From Zavarzinella sp. (GTDB lineage Bacteria > Planctomycetota > Planctomycetia > Gemmatales > Gemmataceae), in NCBI GenBank assembly GCA_041399155.1, contig JAWKTI010000001.1:2046001-2110000 (forward strand): a DNA stretch of 64,000 bases, in the 5' to 3' direction. The notes beneath the pieces were generated by a model. It saw only the letters and a list, made by a program, of their open reading frames with translations. It did not search any database and was not told the DNA's origin. Position 1 is the first letter of the stretch. Every line of letters begins with the position of its first letter. Below are positions 8,250-17,474 of this stretch, piece after piece. Both the position numbers and the translations under genes were made by a program.

Positions 8250-9602
8250 TTATGAAAGAATCCCCATTAATTTCAGAACCACCAGAACCGACAGGCCACT
8301 CAGTAGTGGGATTACCAGACGACCAGTAATTTTCCATGGCTCCACACCTGTCAGTTTGGCAGACATTAATACGACAGCCGCTACGGGAGAAAGTGTGCGT
8401 CCTGCGGCTGCAGCTACCGATATTAATGCACCCATCCGTGCGGGATCTTTTTCCGCAGTAATTGCGGGTTCTACAAAAAAGCCGTAAAGGCTTTGCGTTG
8501 AAGCAATTCCAGACCCGCTGATCGCGGCAAACCCACATGGCAGGATTGCTGCAGCAGGGTTTAAGAGGGAAGGCACCATTGAGATCATTCTGCCCAGCCA
8601 ATCCGCCAGACCAACCAGTTCGATCGCTTTTCCGAAACAATTGGCAATAATAATGAGCGAGATTACTTCCGTGAATGCAAAACCTGCACCTGAGAAAAAT
8701 TCTTTGGCAACTCCACGCAGTTTCCAGGGGTTACTGAGTGCGGCAATTGCCACACCAATCAGCATCGCCAGACCAATCAAACGTGAACTGTAAACCGATT
8801 CGGAAGTGGTGGGTGTCAGTACCCAGTTTTTGGGAATATGCAACCAGTCAAAAGGAGGACCTGTCACAAACAGCAAGGCGAGCGGAACAATCGGAACAAA
8901 TGCGCGTAAGTAATTAATTGGTAAGTCTTTATCTTCAATTTGCAGTGCCTTGGCATCTCCCACTGGTGGGAAGTGTTTTTCCCCACGAATGGTAAGATAC
9001 CAGAAAATCCCCAGGGCAACCGGCACATGAATGAGGAGCAGTTGAAAAGTATACGGGATGACGCTTTTCGAATCGATTTTCAACCGATTCGCAATCGTAT
9101 TCAGTTCAGGAGCCCCCGGATTCAGTAATTCGCCACCTATGGAAGCCCCAAACGCCAGACACGACCCGATTGCCAACGGGCTGTAACCGGCGGCCCGCAG
9201 CAAAGGTACCACCACGGCACCGATGCAGACAGCGGTGCTGGTCTGGCTGATGACCGGAATATTCACCAGAAAACCCACGCACACGACACCCGGAATCAGC
9301 AATAAACGGACATGCCGCAACGGGTTCGTCAGCAACCGCACCAAGTGGGCATCACATCCGGTGTGTTTCAACACGTAGGCAAAACCCATTGCAGTGCAGA
9401 TAGGAATTACAAATTTTTCGTTGGCAAACGATTGAAAAAACTGGCTGGTAATCGCTGTCACTTTCTGAGCTAGTAGGCCCATCCAGAGTGCGGCACCAAA
9501 AAGGCACAAACGCACGTCGTACCCACGGACGATTCCAACCATTGCAAGCAGAATCCCCAGTGACGAAACCAGAAGAATAATCGATTCGTGCATCAAAACC
9601 AT
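8250..9602 (-). CDS. DcuC-like C4-dicarboxylate/anion carrier
   Basis: This is a polytopic inner-membrane transporter of about 450 residues with 11-12 hydrophobic segments. The region FGASIGGELLNPGAPE and the mirror-image second half (FAAISGSGIASTQSLYGF) resemble the paired discontinuous helices of the DcuC/ion-transporter superfamily. I place the start at ATG 9602 (MVLMHESIILL) or 9593, because the longer open frame up to 9797 is not hydrophobic and has no transport-like N-terminus. Neither start has a strong ribosome site. Substrate is likely a C4-dicarboxylate or related anion, by family only. It diverges from the small membrane protein at 9790. Confidence 0.75.
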   Translation of the reverse strand: MVLMHESIILLVSSLGILLAMVGIVRGYDVRLCLFGAALWMGLLAQKVTAITSQFFQSFANEKFVIPICTAMGFAYVLKHTGCDAHLVRLLTNPLRHVRLLLIPGVVCVGFLVNIPVISQTSTAVCIGAVVVPLLRAAGYSPLAIGSCLAFGASIGGELLNPGAPELNTIANRLKIDSKSVIPYTFQLLLIHVPVALGIFWYLTIRGEKHFPPVGDAKALQIEDKDLPINYLRAFVPIVPLALLFVTGPPFDWLHIPKNWVLTPTTSESVYSSRLIGLAMLIGVAIAALSNPWKLRGVAKEFFSGAGFAFTEVISLIIIANCFGKAIELVGLADWLGRMISMVPSLLNPAAAILPCGFAAISGSGIASTQSLYGFFVEPAITAEKDPARMGALISVAAAAGRTLSPVAAVVLMSAKLTGVEPWKITGRLVIPLLSGLSVLVVLKLMGILS

Positions 9603-9789
9603 TGTGAAGCTGTAGGAGTTCTGACTCTTGTACCAAAAATGATCAGAAAAGGGAATGCATAAACTTCTTGGGTTCCGCAAGCTGAAGCGTGCCAAAATTT
9701 CCCTGAGTAACAACGTTAGCGGTTGTATTTCTTGCGAAATGGGAAAGAATACCAATAAGAAAAACTTTAACTCCAACATGGGTGGTACC

Positions 9790-10023
9790 ATGCCCAACGA
9801 TGCAAAACTGGGTTTGCTCGTGGGGGTTGTGTTGGTCGTGTTGATCGCGGTCTTGTTTTTTCAGAAGGAACCAGGCAATACAGGGAAGTCGTCAGAAGCC
9901 ACAACGAGTCTGCAAGCAACGACGAAACAACCTCCCGCGATGAATGTTGATTCGGGCCTAAATCGAATCACGCGTCCAAACAATGTGGCAGGAGTGCCCG
10001 TCTCTCGTGTCATTGAAAAATAA
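9790..10023 (+). CDS. Short membrane-anchored protein resembling the N-terminus of planctomycete LysM proteins
   Basis: The 77-residue product begins MPNDAKLGLLVGVVLVVLIA, one N-terminal membrane helix, followed by FFQKEPGN and a low-complexity S/T/A/P tail. From memory, planctomycete proteins that begin with this DAKLG-plus-helix signature usually carry a C-terminal LysM domain; none is seen here. I prefer ATG 9790 (or 9778) over an upstream in-frame ATG at 9655 because the extra residues look non-coding. It may be a truncated member of that family or a genuine short anchor. Confidence 0.55.
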   Translation: MPNDAKLGLLVGVVLVVLIAVLFFQKEPGNTGKSSEATTSLQATTKQPPAMNVDSGLNRITRPNNVAGVPVSRVIEK

Positions 10024-10294
10024 GAACGCAGATTGAAAATGAAATTGCTTTCATTTTTATCCCCGCTTTCAGAATTCTTGCTTCCTTACGCTGCGGTATT
10101 GTTGATTTTGCCTTCATCCGGCACAGTTTGGATATGTGCCAATTCCGCTCCTGATGAGTTACAGAAAATTAGAACCGCCCATATTTTGATCGTTTTCGAA
10201 TAAAAATCCCTGAATCGACGCTGAACTCTTTCATCTCAAGAATTTCTTTGTTATATCCAGAGAAAACAATTCGAAATTTCCCAAAGGGATCATC

Positions 10295-11746
10295 ATGCGT
10301 TGGTTATTCATTTTTGCTGTTTTTGGTGTCATGATCAGCGTTTTTATTGTTTCACATCTTTCCGGTCAGCCGGAACACACACCGAAAATTGTGCATGATT
10401 CTGGAAAGACAGTGCTCAGTTTCGGTGCTGTTGGTGATAACGAATTCGATAATACAACCGCAATACGCCAAGCCATTCAAAGCGGTATTGGGCATATTCA
10501 TTTTCCAGCAGGTATCTATCAGATCAGTGAAACAATTGAAATTGATTTAAGTAAATCCGGCCCGGTTGCCATCACTGGCAACGGATTGGCCCGTATTATC
10601 ATGACTGGACCTGGCCCAGCTCTTCGCTTCATTGGGTCCCATGGTGGCACCGCTGATCCGAAGTCTGTCAATCCAAAAATCTGGACAACAGAGCGTATGC
10701 CAATTGTTGATGGAATCGAAATCACTGGTGCGCATCCAGAAGCAAGCGGTATTGAGGCCCACGGCACGATGAACCTGATAATCACTCGACTATTTGTTCG
10801 AAATTGCCTGCATGGCATTCATCTGACAAAGCGAAATCGTAATGTTCTCATCTCGAATTGTCATCTCTACGAAAATCGCGGGGTTGGGGTGTTTCTGGAC
10901 AATGTGAATCTGCATCAGATGAATGTCACGGGCAGTCACATCAGTTACAACAATCTCGGTGGTGTGGTAGTCAAAGCTGGTGAAGTGCGAAATCTGCACA
11001 TCACTGGCTGTGATATCGAATCGAATCATAGGACTAACTCGCCACCAACTGCTAATGTGCTAATCGATTCGGTTGGTGGAACAAATGCGGAAATCGCAAT
11101 TACTGGCAACACAATACAGCACAATCATCAGGCAAAAGGATCTGCAAATATTCGCATCATCGGGCCGACAATCGAATCGAAGAAAACGCCGGAACGTCGC
11201 GACGGGCATGTCACCATTACCGGAAATGTGTTGAGCGATGTTCAGGTTGGCATCCATTTGCAGGACGCCCGTGGTGTGGTAATTAGCGGGAATACCTCCT
11301 GGATGTCGTTTGAACACAATTTGCTGGTTGAAAACAGTTCACATATCATCGTAGGTGAAAACAGTTTCGAACGAAATCCCCGATATGACTATGGCGATAG
11401 CACACAAGCCAGAAACGCGATCGCCTTCCGTAGTTGTTCCGAATGCACCTTGAATGGCTTTCATGTCAGTGAAGTGCACGAAGAAGCGGGTGCAGTGGTC
11501 ATTGAAGAATGCAGCAGAATGAATATTTCCAATTTGACCATTCTGGATTGTGATCATGCTGGTTTAGTCTTAAAGAACGTAACACGATCCCGCATCGCGG
11601 ATTGCTTTATTCGGGATGATCGCAAAGAAGCAACATCATTTTCACTCAAGGTAACGGGAGGTGAGAACAATGTGATCCGTTCAAATGTTCTTGGCAGACC
11701 TGCAGAATTGCCTGAACAATGGAACAAACATAACGATTTTAATTAA
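10295..11746 (+). CDS. Exported right-handed parallel beta-helix protein
   Basis: The 483-residue protein has an N-terminal hydrophobic segment (residues 3-20), a pectate-lyase-3-like start (SFGAVGDNEFDNTTAIRQAI, residues 43-62) and then about a dozen coils of the right-handed beta-helix type. The repeats show alternating I/V and N/G ladders such as NLIITRLFVRNCLHGIHLT and NVLISNCHLYENRGVGVFL. Such proteins bind or cleave polysaccharides, or serve as surface fibres; catalytic residues cannot be assigned by eye. AGGG lies upstream of ATG 10295. No carbohydrate enzymes flank it. Confidence 0.82.
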   Translation: MRWLFIFAVFGVMISVFIVSHLSGQPEHTPKIVHDSGKTVLSFGAVGDNEFDNTTAIRQAIQSGIGHIHFPAGIYQISETIEIDLSKSGPVAITGNGLARIIMTGPGPALRFIGSHGGTADPKSVNPKIWTTERMPIVDGIEITGAHPEASGIEAHGTMNLIITRLFVRNCLHGIHLTKRNRNVLISNCHLYENRGVGVFLDNVNLHQMNVTGSHISYNNLGGVVVKAGEVRNLHITGCDIESNHRTNSPPTANVLIDSVGGTNAEIAITGNTIQHNHQAKGSANIRIIGPTIESKKTPERRDGHVTITGNVLSDVQVGIHLQDARGVVISGNTSWMSFEHNLLVENSSHIIVGENSFERNPRYDYGDSTQARNAIAFRSCSECTLNGFHVSEVHEEAGAVVIEECSRMNISNLTILDCDHAGLVLKNVTRSRIADCFIRDDRKEATSFSLKVTGGENNVIRSNVLGRPAELPEQWNKHNDFN

Positions 11747-11802
11747 AATTTTGATCAGGGCAGAAACTACCAATCGACACAAAATGTGAACACAATCACA
11801 GA

Positions 11803-11876
11803 TGCCCCCGGCAAGATTCGAACCTGCGACCTGAGCTTTAGGAAAGCTCCGCTCTATCCAACTGAGCTACGGGGGC
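11803..11876 (-). tRNA. tRNA-Arg (anticodon CCT)
   Basis: The reverse complement folds as a complete 74-base cloverleaf: acceptor GCCCCCG/CGGGGGC with discriminator A, a D arm containing AGCTCAGTTGGATAGAGC, anticodon stem GAGCT/AGCTC with loop TTCCTAA (anticodon CCT, reading AGG), and a T arm with GGTTCGAATC. No CCA is encoded, so CCA must be added by nucleotidyltransferase. Confidence 0.97.
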
Positions 11877-12062
11877 AGCAAAGACAAGTTATTTTCTAGT
11901 CAATCGGTGCGGCACGGCCACTGAAAACGGACTGGTTGATCAGTGGAAACACCAACATTCTAACGATTCTCTGAACTAAAATGGATGAATTTTCTTTCAG
12001 ATTCCCTGTTATTCATTTTTTTATGCTAATTTTCAACGGAGTGATTTCTGGAGACTCAACCC

Positions 12063-13058
12063 ATGCAGGGAACGTGCACCAAATGCCAACGCTTGTACGA
12101 CAATCAGATGATTTGCCCCAATTGTGGCATCCAACTGTCACCGGATTATGATTCCCACCGTGCAATGTCAATTGTGCACCAGGAAGGCTCCGGCAACCTG
12201 ATGTTGTCTGATGGTCGCAATTCCCTCGAACGGTGGGGCATCATGCTTGCTGGGATCGCTGGCGGGATGCTGGTGGTCTACCATTTAATTGGAGTCCGCT
12301 CCACACCGAAATTCCCGGATGTGTTTGTTCAGCACAATTTCCTGCTTGCAATCGTTTCGACCCTGATCGGTGCGTTTCTGATCGGACTTGATAACCGCCG
12401 CGCTATATTGTCAGGGGCAATCATCGGCATCGTGGTCGCAACGGGGGTGGTTGCAAGCGATTACTTTTACTCCAGGATTAACATTCCGAAAACAATCCTG
12501 GTGTTTTGTTCGGCAATTCTCTGTGGAATTACGACAGCATTGTACGCCAAATGGCTGTTTCCTGCTGCACCACAATTAGATCGAAAAGTAGCCCAACTTT
12601 CAAATACCAACTCAGCCACGGGCAACAGTTTCCCAACCATCAGATTATTTGTAGCGGCATTTCTAGTGGTGCTGCTGCAGATATTTTCTGAAAAAATTCT
12701 CATCGAATTTCTTCGCTGGGGTGGTTCTGCAGGTGGCAGATCCCCACTGCTCATTGGTCTGTCTGGGGCCATCTTTTGCATTGTTGGTGGGATCGTCCTG
12801 GGCTTGAAAACCCAGAATGCCGGTATGGTAGCTGGAGTGGGTGCGATGCTGGTGACACTTGTCCTGCTTGGAATGGGTTACAGCACGGCGGGTAAAATGG
12901 TTCCCCCAGTCGAAGTCTGGAAAGTTCAACTGGAAGACTTCAACCAGGCTTTGATAGGCTTTTCAATTGCGAATTTTCTAGCGATTTATCTGGGTACAAT
13001 GCTTGGCAGTCAGATGATGGCTGCACCAAAGCAAGAAGAATTGTCTGAACAACGTTGA
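12063..13058 (+). CDS. Zinc-ribbon membrane protein of unknown function
   Basis: The 331-residue protein starts with a CxxC-x9-CxxC zinc ribbon (C5, C8, C18, C21). After a short linker come about eight hydrophobic segments covering residues 57-320, many with small-residue repeats such as AGIAGGMLVV and GAIIGIVVATGVVA. The ribbon should lie in the cytoplasm. I do not recognise a transport signature; it may be a planctomycete-specific integral membrane protein. GGAG precedes ATG 12063. It is convergent with the gene at 13063, with only four bases between the stops. Confidence 0.65.
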   Translation: MQGTCTKCQRLYDNQMICPNCGIQLSPDYDSHRAMSIVHQEGSGNLMLSDGRNSLERWGIMLAGIAGGMLVVYHLIGVRSTPKFPDVFVQHNFLLAIVSTLIGAFLIGLDNRRAILSGAIIGIVVATGVVASDYFYSRINIPKTILVFCSAILCGITTALYAKWLFPAAPQLDRKVAQLSNTNSATGNSFPTIRLFVAAFLVVLLQIFSEKILIEFLRWGGSAGGRSPLLIGLSGAIFCIVGGIVLGLKTQNAGMVAGVGAMLVTLVLLGMGYSTAGKMVPPVEVWKVQLEDFNQALIGFSIANFLAIYLGTMLGSQMMAAPKQEELSEQR

Positions 13059-13062
13059 GAAA

Positions 13063-13491
13063 CTACATCCCCAGATCTTTCTTCAAAGCGGAATACCAAT
13101 CGCTGAACCAGCCAGTTTTGATTTTGTTATTACCAGTGTCTTCCATCACCGTGATGATCATTTTCTTCAGTTCACGATCATTTTTCTTGCCTTGTGCAGC
13201 ACGCTTCAGATTCTGGAAAATCAGATCGAATTCTTTCTGATCCACTTTCCCATCGTTGCCAGCAGCGGTTTCGACCTGGTCTTTAATCATTTTCAGCAGA
13301 ACGCTTTCCATGATATAACCCTGGTTTTCGCAAACCTGCACCAGAGCACTGCGGGCGCTGTCGATGCTGATTCCCTGTTGAATCGCAATCTGCAGGATTT
13401 CCCGCTCTTCGCCTTTGTCGATATATTTATCGTCATAGGCACGCAGTTTGATCTCATCTAAAAACCGTTTCTTGATGTCTTCTACCGACAT
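13063..13491 (-). CDS. Small acidic helical protein, TerB- or EF-hand-like
   Basis: The 142-residue protein is soluble and helical, with two repeats of the pattern D-K/G-x-hydrophobic-D-x-x-E: KYIDKGEEREIL near residue 23 and NDGKVDQKEFDLIF near residue 79. The second resembles a degenerate EF-hand loop (DGKVDQKEF), and the overall spacing also recalls TerB-like domains. Which family it belongs to cannot be decided by eye. GGAGAG precedes the ATG. No operon partner is visible. Confidence 0.55.
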   Translation of the reverse strand: MSVEDIKKRFLDEIKLRAYDDKYIDKGEEREILQIAIQQGISIDSARSALVQVCENQGYIMESVLLKMIKDQVETAAGNDGKVDQKEFDLIFQNLKRAAQGKKNDRELKKMIITVMEDTGNNKIKTGWFSDWYSALKKDLGM

Positions 13492-13700
13492 TGCAACTCT
13501 CCTAAGCAGAAAAAAGTAATCACATCAGGAACTTCGATGTGAAACAGCGATCATTTTAACGATTTGTGATCAAAATCCCTGAATTTTCAAAATTATACCC
13601 GAACCGGAAGAAAACATGGAACAAAATTTTCGGGTAATTCTGATGAATTGGTCAGAATGAACATGAAAGGTGAAGCAATCTGGAAATTTTTTGCTTGGAA

Positions 13701-14750
13701 TTATTTGGAAATACCAAAATCGGCAGGAATTTTTCGCCACGAACTATGGATATGGTTATTCGGATTGCCATTGCCGTCTGCCTGTACATTCAAAAACTGC
13801 ACCAGGAAAGTCGGTCCTTGTATCTGGTAAGTAAATGGCGTACCTGTCTTGTAAAGTTCACTGCCGGAGTAGGCAAAGTAGACTTTATCCACCCCACCGT
13901 CGAGCACTTTCTGGTATTCTGTGGCACCAATTTCACTATTCATCCGGTTCGTGTACGCACGCAGAATCGCAAGCAACATCTCTTTTTGTGCGGGGGTAAA
14001 CTGGCCGGCATCCAATCCTACGGGTTTGGTCAGAGTGGCAGCGGGTGTGTTTTCAGCAATTTCTGGAAAATGTTTTGCCTGGTGGGCAATTTTTCGCTGG
14101 TCTGCGGTCAGATTTGCAATCAGTTTCCCGGTAAGCTCCTGAACTTCCGAGATCGTTTTGTTACCGTCTTTGGCCCCACCTTTCACAATTGCGGGATTCG
14201 CACCATAAAAGAATGGTGTGGGAGACAACACTTTCCCACGGTCCATGGTGAAACTGATCGACAGGTGGTGCCCCTCAAAGCGCCAGCCCCACTGCGTGGT
14301 CATGCCGGGTGTGCCGAAAATGCTGATGAAATACCAGTTCGGATTACGCACCATGCGACCGTTTTTTTCAGAATCCCGCAGAACTGCTTCAAGGCTCATG
14401 ATTGTTTCTGCCTGTTCGTACCCAGATTTACTGGTGCCTGCTTTTAACAATTGCAGTGCGGCCTCTCGCTGTTTGGCATTCAATGATTCAAGAGGAATCC
14501 CTTTTCGCGTTGATTGCCGTTCAGCATTCTGCTGTGGAGTGAAAAACCATGCCGTTCGGTGGGGATCATCAAAGCCAAAACTTGCCTGTTTGCGCTGTTC
14601 AGCCGTCAAGGAATCTAAAAATGCACTAGCCGCCACAGTCATTTCATCGGCTGCAGTAGGTTTATCTTTGCCAATCAGTGCGAACGCACCAATTCCGATC
14701 ATGCACAGGCTGAGAATCGACAATCGCTTCAGTGAAAATCCATTTTTCAT
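13701..14750 (-). CDS. DUF3500 domain protein, exported
   Basis: The 349-residue protein has an N-terminal signal or anchor helix (residues 10-27) and the DUF3500 landmarks: SLTAEQRKQASFGFDDPHR, WGWRFEGHHLSI, and a late PNNHIHSSWRKIPADFG. The family is common in planctomycetes and its biochemical role is unknown. AAAGG precedes the ATG. It appears to be transcribed alone and ends about 200 bases from the gene at 13491. Confidence 0.85.
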   Translation of the reverse strand: MKNGFSLKRLSILSLCMIGIGAFALIGKDKPTAADEMTVAASAFLDSLTAEQRKQASFGFDDPHRTAWFFTPQQNAERQSTRKGIPLESLNAKQREAALQLLKAGTSKSGYEQAETIMSLEAVLRDSEKNGRMVRNPNWYFISIFGTPGMTTQWGWRFEGHHLSISFTMDRGKVLSPTPFFYGANPAIVKGGAKDGNKTISEVQELTGKLIANLTADQRKIAHQAKHFPEIAENTPAATLTKPVGLDAGQFTPAQKEMLLAILRAYTNRMNSEIGATEYQKVLDGGVDKVYFAYSGSELYKTGTPFTYQIQGPTFLVQFLNVQADGNGNPNNHIHSSWRKIPADFGISK

Positions 14751-14907
14751 TGCTGGTACCTTTGGTTCTATTTCTGCCCAGTGTAACCGATTCTCAAACA
14801 GAAATAAAGGATGAAAGGGAACCCAGAAAACTGATTTTCAGAAAAGCTCAGATTTGGGAAAGGGAATTAATTGATTGCTTTAGAAATTGTGTCCCTTCAA
14901 TTGTCAG

Positions 14908-15519
14908 TCATTCCGTGGGCGATGTTGGTGCCACTTGAGGTGCAGTTGTTGATACCTCTGACTTTCCAGTAAACCAGGACTGGATCAGTAAAAGAATCGC
15001 ACCGCACACGAGGCAGCAATCAGCAAAGTTGAACACTGGCCAGCGGATTGCATAAAAATGCATAAAATCTCGCACTCCCTGAAAGACAATTCGATCGTAC
15101 ATATTGCCAAGTGCCCCACCCATGATCAGGCCAAGGGAAATACATAAGAGCCTGTCTTCTCGAACGTTACGACGAAATGACCAGAGCGAAATGCCCAGAA
15201 TCGCCAAACCACTGGCAATCGTAAAAATGCGGTTACCCTGTGCCTGATTCCCACCAAGGCCCCATAACGCCCCCTTATTGACGTGGGGTGTCTTTTCGCT
15301 GTTCATACGGACGAACACACAATCACATGGTGGTTCTTCAGAATTAAACTCGACATGAAATTGAAAAACACCTGGAATCAGATCTCGCTTGGCAAAATCG
15401 CTGTCTTCCTGTTCCAAGACACGAAAAACACCATATTTACTTGCCTGATCTACCAAAAAGCCAGAAATCGCCAGAGCAAAAAGCAGCCACTGATATGATC
15501 GTCTAATTGTCTGATTCAT
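14908..15519 (-). CDS. lspA: Lipoprotein signal peptidase (signal peptidase II)
   Basis: LspA is an inner-membrane aspartyl protease that cleaves prolipoproteins before the lipidated cysteine. Four hydrophobic segments are visible. The two catalytic aspartates lie in the conserved blocks GNMYDRIVFQGVRDF and FNFADCC. The first periplasmic loop is longer than in E. coli (about residues 35-75, with CDC and several acidic residues), which I believe is common in planctomycetes. GAGG precedes the ATG. At least three lipoprotein candidates in this window (6522, 16008, 31589) are possible substrates. Confidence 0.93.
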   Translation of the reverse strand: MNQTIRRSYQWLLFALAISGFLVDQASKYGVFRVLEQEDSDFAKRDLIPGVFQFHVEFNSEEPPCDCVFVRMNSEKTPHVNKGALWGLGGNQAQGNRIFTIASGLAILGISLWSFRRNVREDRLLCISLGLIMGGALGNMYDRIVFQGVRDFMHFYAIRWPVFNFADCCLVCGAILLLIQSWFTGKSEVSTTAPQVAPTSPTE

Positions 15520-15552
15520 TTTCTGCCTCGTTTCGATTTCCCATACCCCAAA

Positions 15553-15580
15553 TTGCGGGTGGCGTCAACACTTGTATAAT
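15553..15580 (+). promoter_or_regulatory. Candidate sigma-70-like promoter
   Basis: TTGCGG at 15553-15558 and a perfect TATAAT at 15575-15580 are separated by 16 bases. It points toward the lipoprotein gene but lies about 430 bases upstream, so it would give a long leader or an independent small RNA. Confidence 0.22.
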
Positions 15581-15816
15581 TTTGTATACTTACAGCCGCA
15601 ATTGTCCAGTTCACAGTGCGTTATCTATCCATTTTATACCGATTGTACCGCAAAGTAGTGGCCAACAAATTGTAATGGTTGTACAGAATCGTGCGAATGT
15701 AAGAGTGCGCAATACAGGGAAAGTTCGGAAGATAGCGAAGATACGTTTGACCAGCAACCTGCCGAAGTTCACAATTAAGTATAAGTTGCTGGCATTTCGC
15801 AACTTGCGTGTTAGTT

Positions 15817-15871
15817 GAATCGACCATGTCGGAACGGTAGTAGGATCTGCTTCATCCTTAAGGGTCGATTC
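15817..15871 (+). repeat. Nested inverted repeat in a long leader
   Basis: GAATCGACC (15817-15825) and GGTCGATTC (15863-15871) are perfect 9-bp complements. Inside them AGGAT/ATCCT forms a second stem around a 7-base loop. The arrangement could fold as a two-stem RNA upstream of the TlpA-like gene. No known RNA family is recognised. Confidence 0.3.
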
Positions 15872-16007
15872 GTCGATACATAATGAAAGGATTTTTGCAT
15901 GAACGACAGGAGAGAGCGTTACAGGAATGCAAATATTGCACTACCCAAGTGGGACATCGTTATCCACAGACTGAGGTTGTGAAGCCCGATTGAGTTGGGG
16001 GATCACC

Positions 16008-17204
16008 ATGATACGGTATTTTGTATTCGCTGTGCTGTGCGCTAACGTCCTGAATGTTGGCTGTGCCCCCCTATCGCGTGAAAGGAACAACGCTGTTCAG
16101 GACAATGTTGGTGGGCGTGCACCCAATCAGCCATTCTGGCAAGGTTCTGGTGAACCACCGGAATCGAACCGCGAATTCCCATCTTCTCTGCAGAAAACAG
16201 TCAAAAGTGGTATCCTCGAAGGGGATGTTTATGATGAAACCGGGCATGATATCATACGTGGCAGAACCACTATCCGCGTTCGGCTGGCTGATTCGGAATC
16301 CGGTAGTCGTGGCCTGACCGTCGATACGGACGATCAGGGGCACTTTATGATCCCCGACCTGCAATACAGTAAAACCTACGAACTGGAAGCTGCCCGCGAA
16401 CAGTTTGGCACTCAACTTGCCGGTGGTGTCCAGGTGCGACCGCCGCACCGCAACATTAAGTTGATGTTGAGCAAAAAGGCTGTTTCTTCCGTTAGCCCAT
16501 TGCCTCCACCGCCAATTGGCTACGACAGTCCGTTCCGCACCAATGATAAATTGTTTGGAGATGACAATGCGAAAGCAACGCCGCAACCACCTTCCAGACA
16601 AGAACTTCCGCCGTTGCCTCCCCCACCACGGCGACCAGAAAATATCGCCGAGGTTGCTGGGGTAATTCCGCCCACATTAAATATTCGTGGGGCACCTGCA
16701 CCAGTGACCCGCACGGAAACAGACTTACCCGCACCACCAGTTTCAGCAACAGAATTGACAAAAGAGATTACGGATCTGCAGTTGGTTGACCCACTTGGCC
16801 GCAGTTGGAGCTTCCGAAAATCGGAATCTCGGCTGATTCTGCTTGAATTCTGGAGCACCAGTTGTGTGCCATGCCAGAAAGCAGTGCCAGGAATGAAAAA
16901 AATACAGAGCGATTTCGGTAATTCCGGACTGGAAGTGGTGGCGTTGGCACTGGAACCAGGGGATCGCTTCAAAGATCGTGCCCAGACCGTTGATGAATAC
17001 GCACGGTATCAGCAATTGAACTATCGCGTCTACTTGGAACCAGATGGCAGCGAAGGGAAAGTGCGGGACCAGTTTCAGGTAAAATATGTCCCCACACTAA
17101 TTTTGCTGAACAGAAAAGGCAACGTTCTTTGGCGTGGTAGTGCCAGCAACCAGGATCTCACAAATGTGCGACGTGTCATTCAGGATTATCTGACCCAGCG
17201 CTAA
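16008..17204 (+). CDS. TlpA-like thioredoxin-fold lipoprotein with regulatory-like beta domain
   Basis: I place the start at ATG 16008, after GGGGGA, giving 398 residues. The signal ends in the lipobox LNVGC, with C19 lipidated. Residues about 65-150 form a carboxypeptidase-regulatory-like beta domain (SGILEGDVYDETG ... DDQGHFMIPDL). Residues 155-245 are a proline-rich linker. Residues about 255-398 form a TlpA/ResA-type thioredoxin domain with the active site CVPC in STSCVPCQKAVPG and a cis-proline region VKYVPTLILL. Such proteins reduce disulfides in the periplasm, for example during cytochrome c or envelope protein maturation. The precise partner is unknown. Confidence 0.86.
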   Translation: MIRYFVFAVLCANVLNVGCAPLSRERNNAVQDNVGGRAPNQPFWQGSGEPPESNREFPSSLQKTVKSGILEGDVYDETGHDIIRGRTTIRVRLADSESGSRGLTVDTDDQGHFMIPDLQYSKTYELEAAREQFGTQLAGGVQVRPPHRNIKLMLSKKAVSSVSPLPPPPIGYDSPFRTNDKLFGDDNAKATPQPPSRQELPPLPPPPRRPENIAEVAGVIPPTLNIRGAPAPVTRTETDLPAPPVSATELTKEITDLQLVDPLGRSWSFRKSESRLILLEFWSTSCVPCQKAVPGMKKIQSDFGNSGLEVVALALEPGDRFKDRAQTVDEYARYQQLNYRVYLEPDGSEGKVRDQFQVKYVPTLILLNRKGNVLWRGSASNQDLTNVRRVIQDYLTQR

Positions 17205-17474
17205 GCATCTTTATTGCAATATTGTCACATATCAATACCGTAATTATTGCCACCTTCTTTGAATTTCATCAATTTTTCATTTTTTAACGGATTGACGGCT
17301 TTCCCTGTGAAAAGTTCTTCTTGATAGGCCAATAAGATAGGGAAATCATGCCGCTTGTAGTGGACTTTCCGAAAAAAAGTTGTGGCATTCCATTGGCACT
17401 TGCCCACAGAACGTGTAAAAAACACTACTGTACTGGTGTGGTATTTTTCCTCTTCTAATTGTCGGAATCAATAC

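Larger units (their letters stand above)
15520..16007. other. Intergenic region between divergent lspA and the TlpA-like lipoprotein gene
   Basis: These 488 bases contain no gene I can defend. They hold a candidate promoter (15553-15580) and an inverted repeat (15817-15871). A 36-codon frame at 15883-15993 contains one CxxC but has no ribosome site. No tRNA or known riboswitch is recognisable. Confidence 0.5.

Noticed and set aside
15883..15993. 36-codon frame with one CxxC upstream of the TlpA-like gene
   Set aside because: No ribosome site, and it ends within the upstream extension of the next frame; kept only as a low-interest observation.
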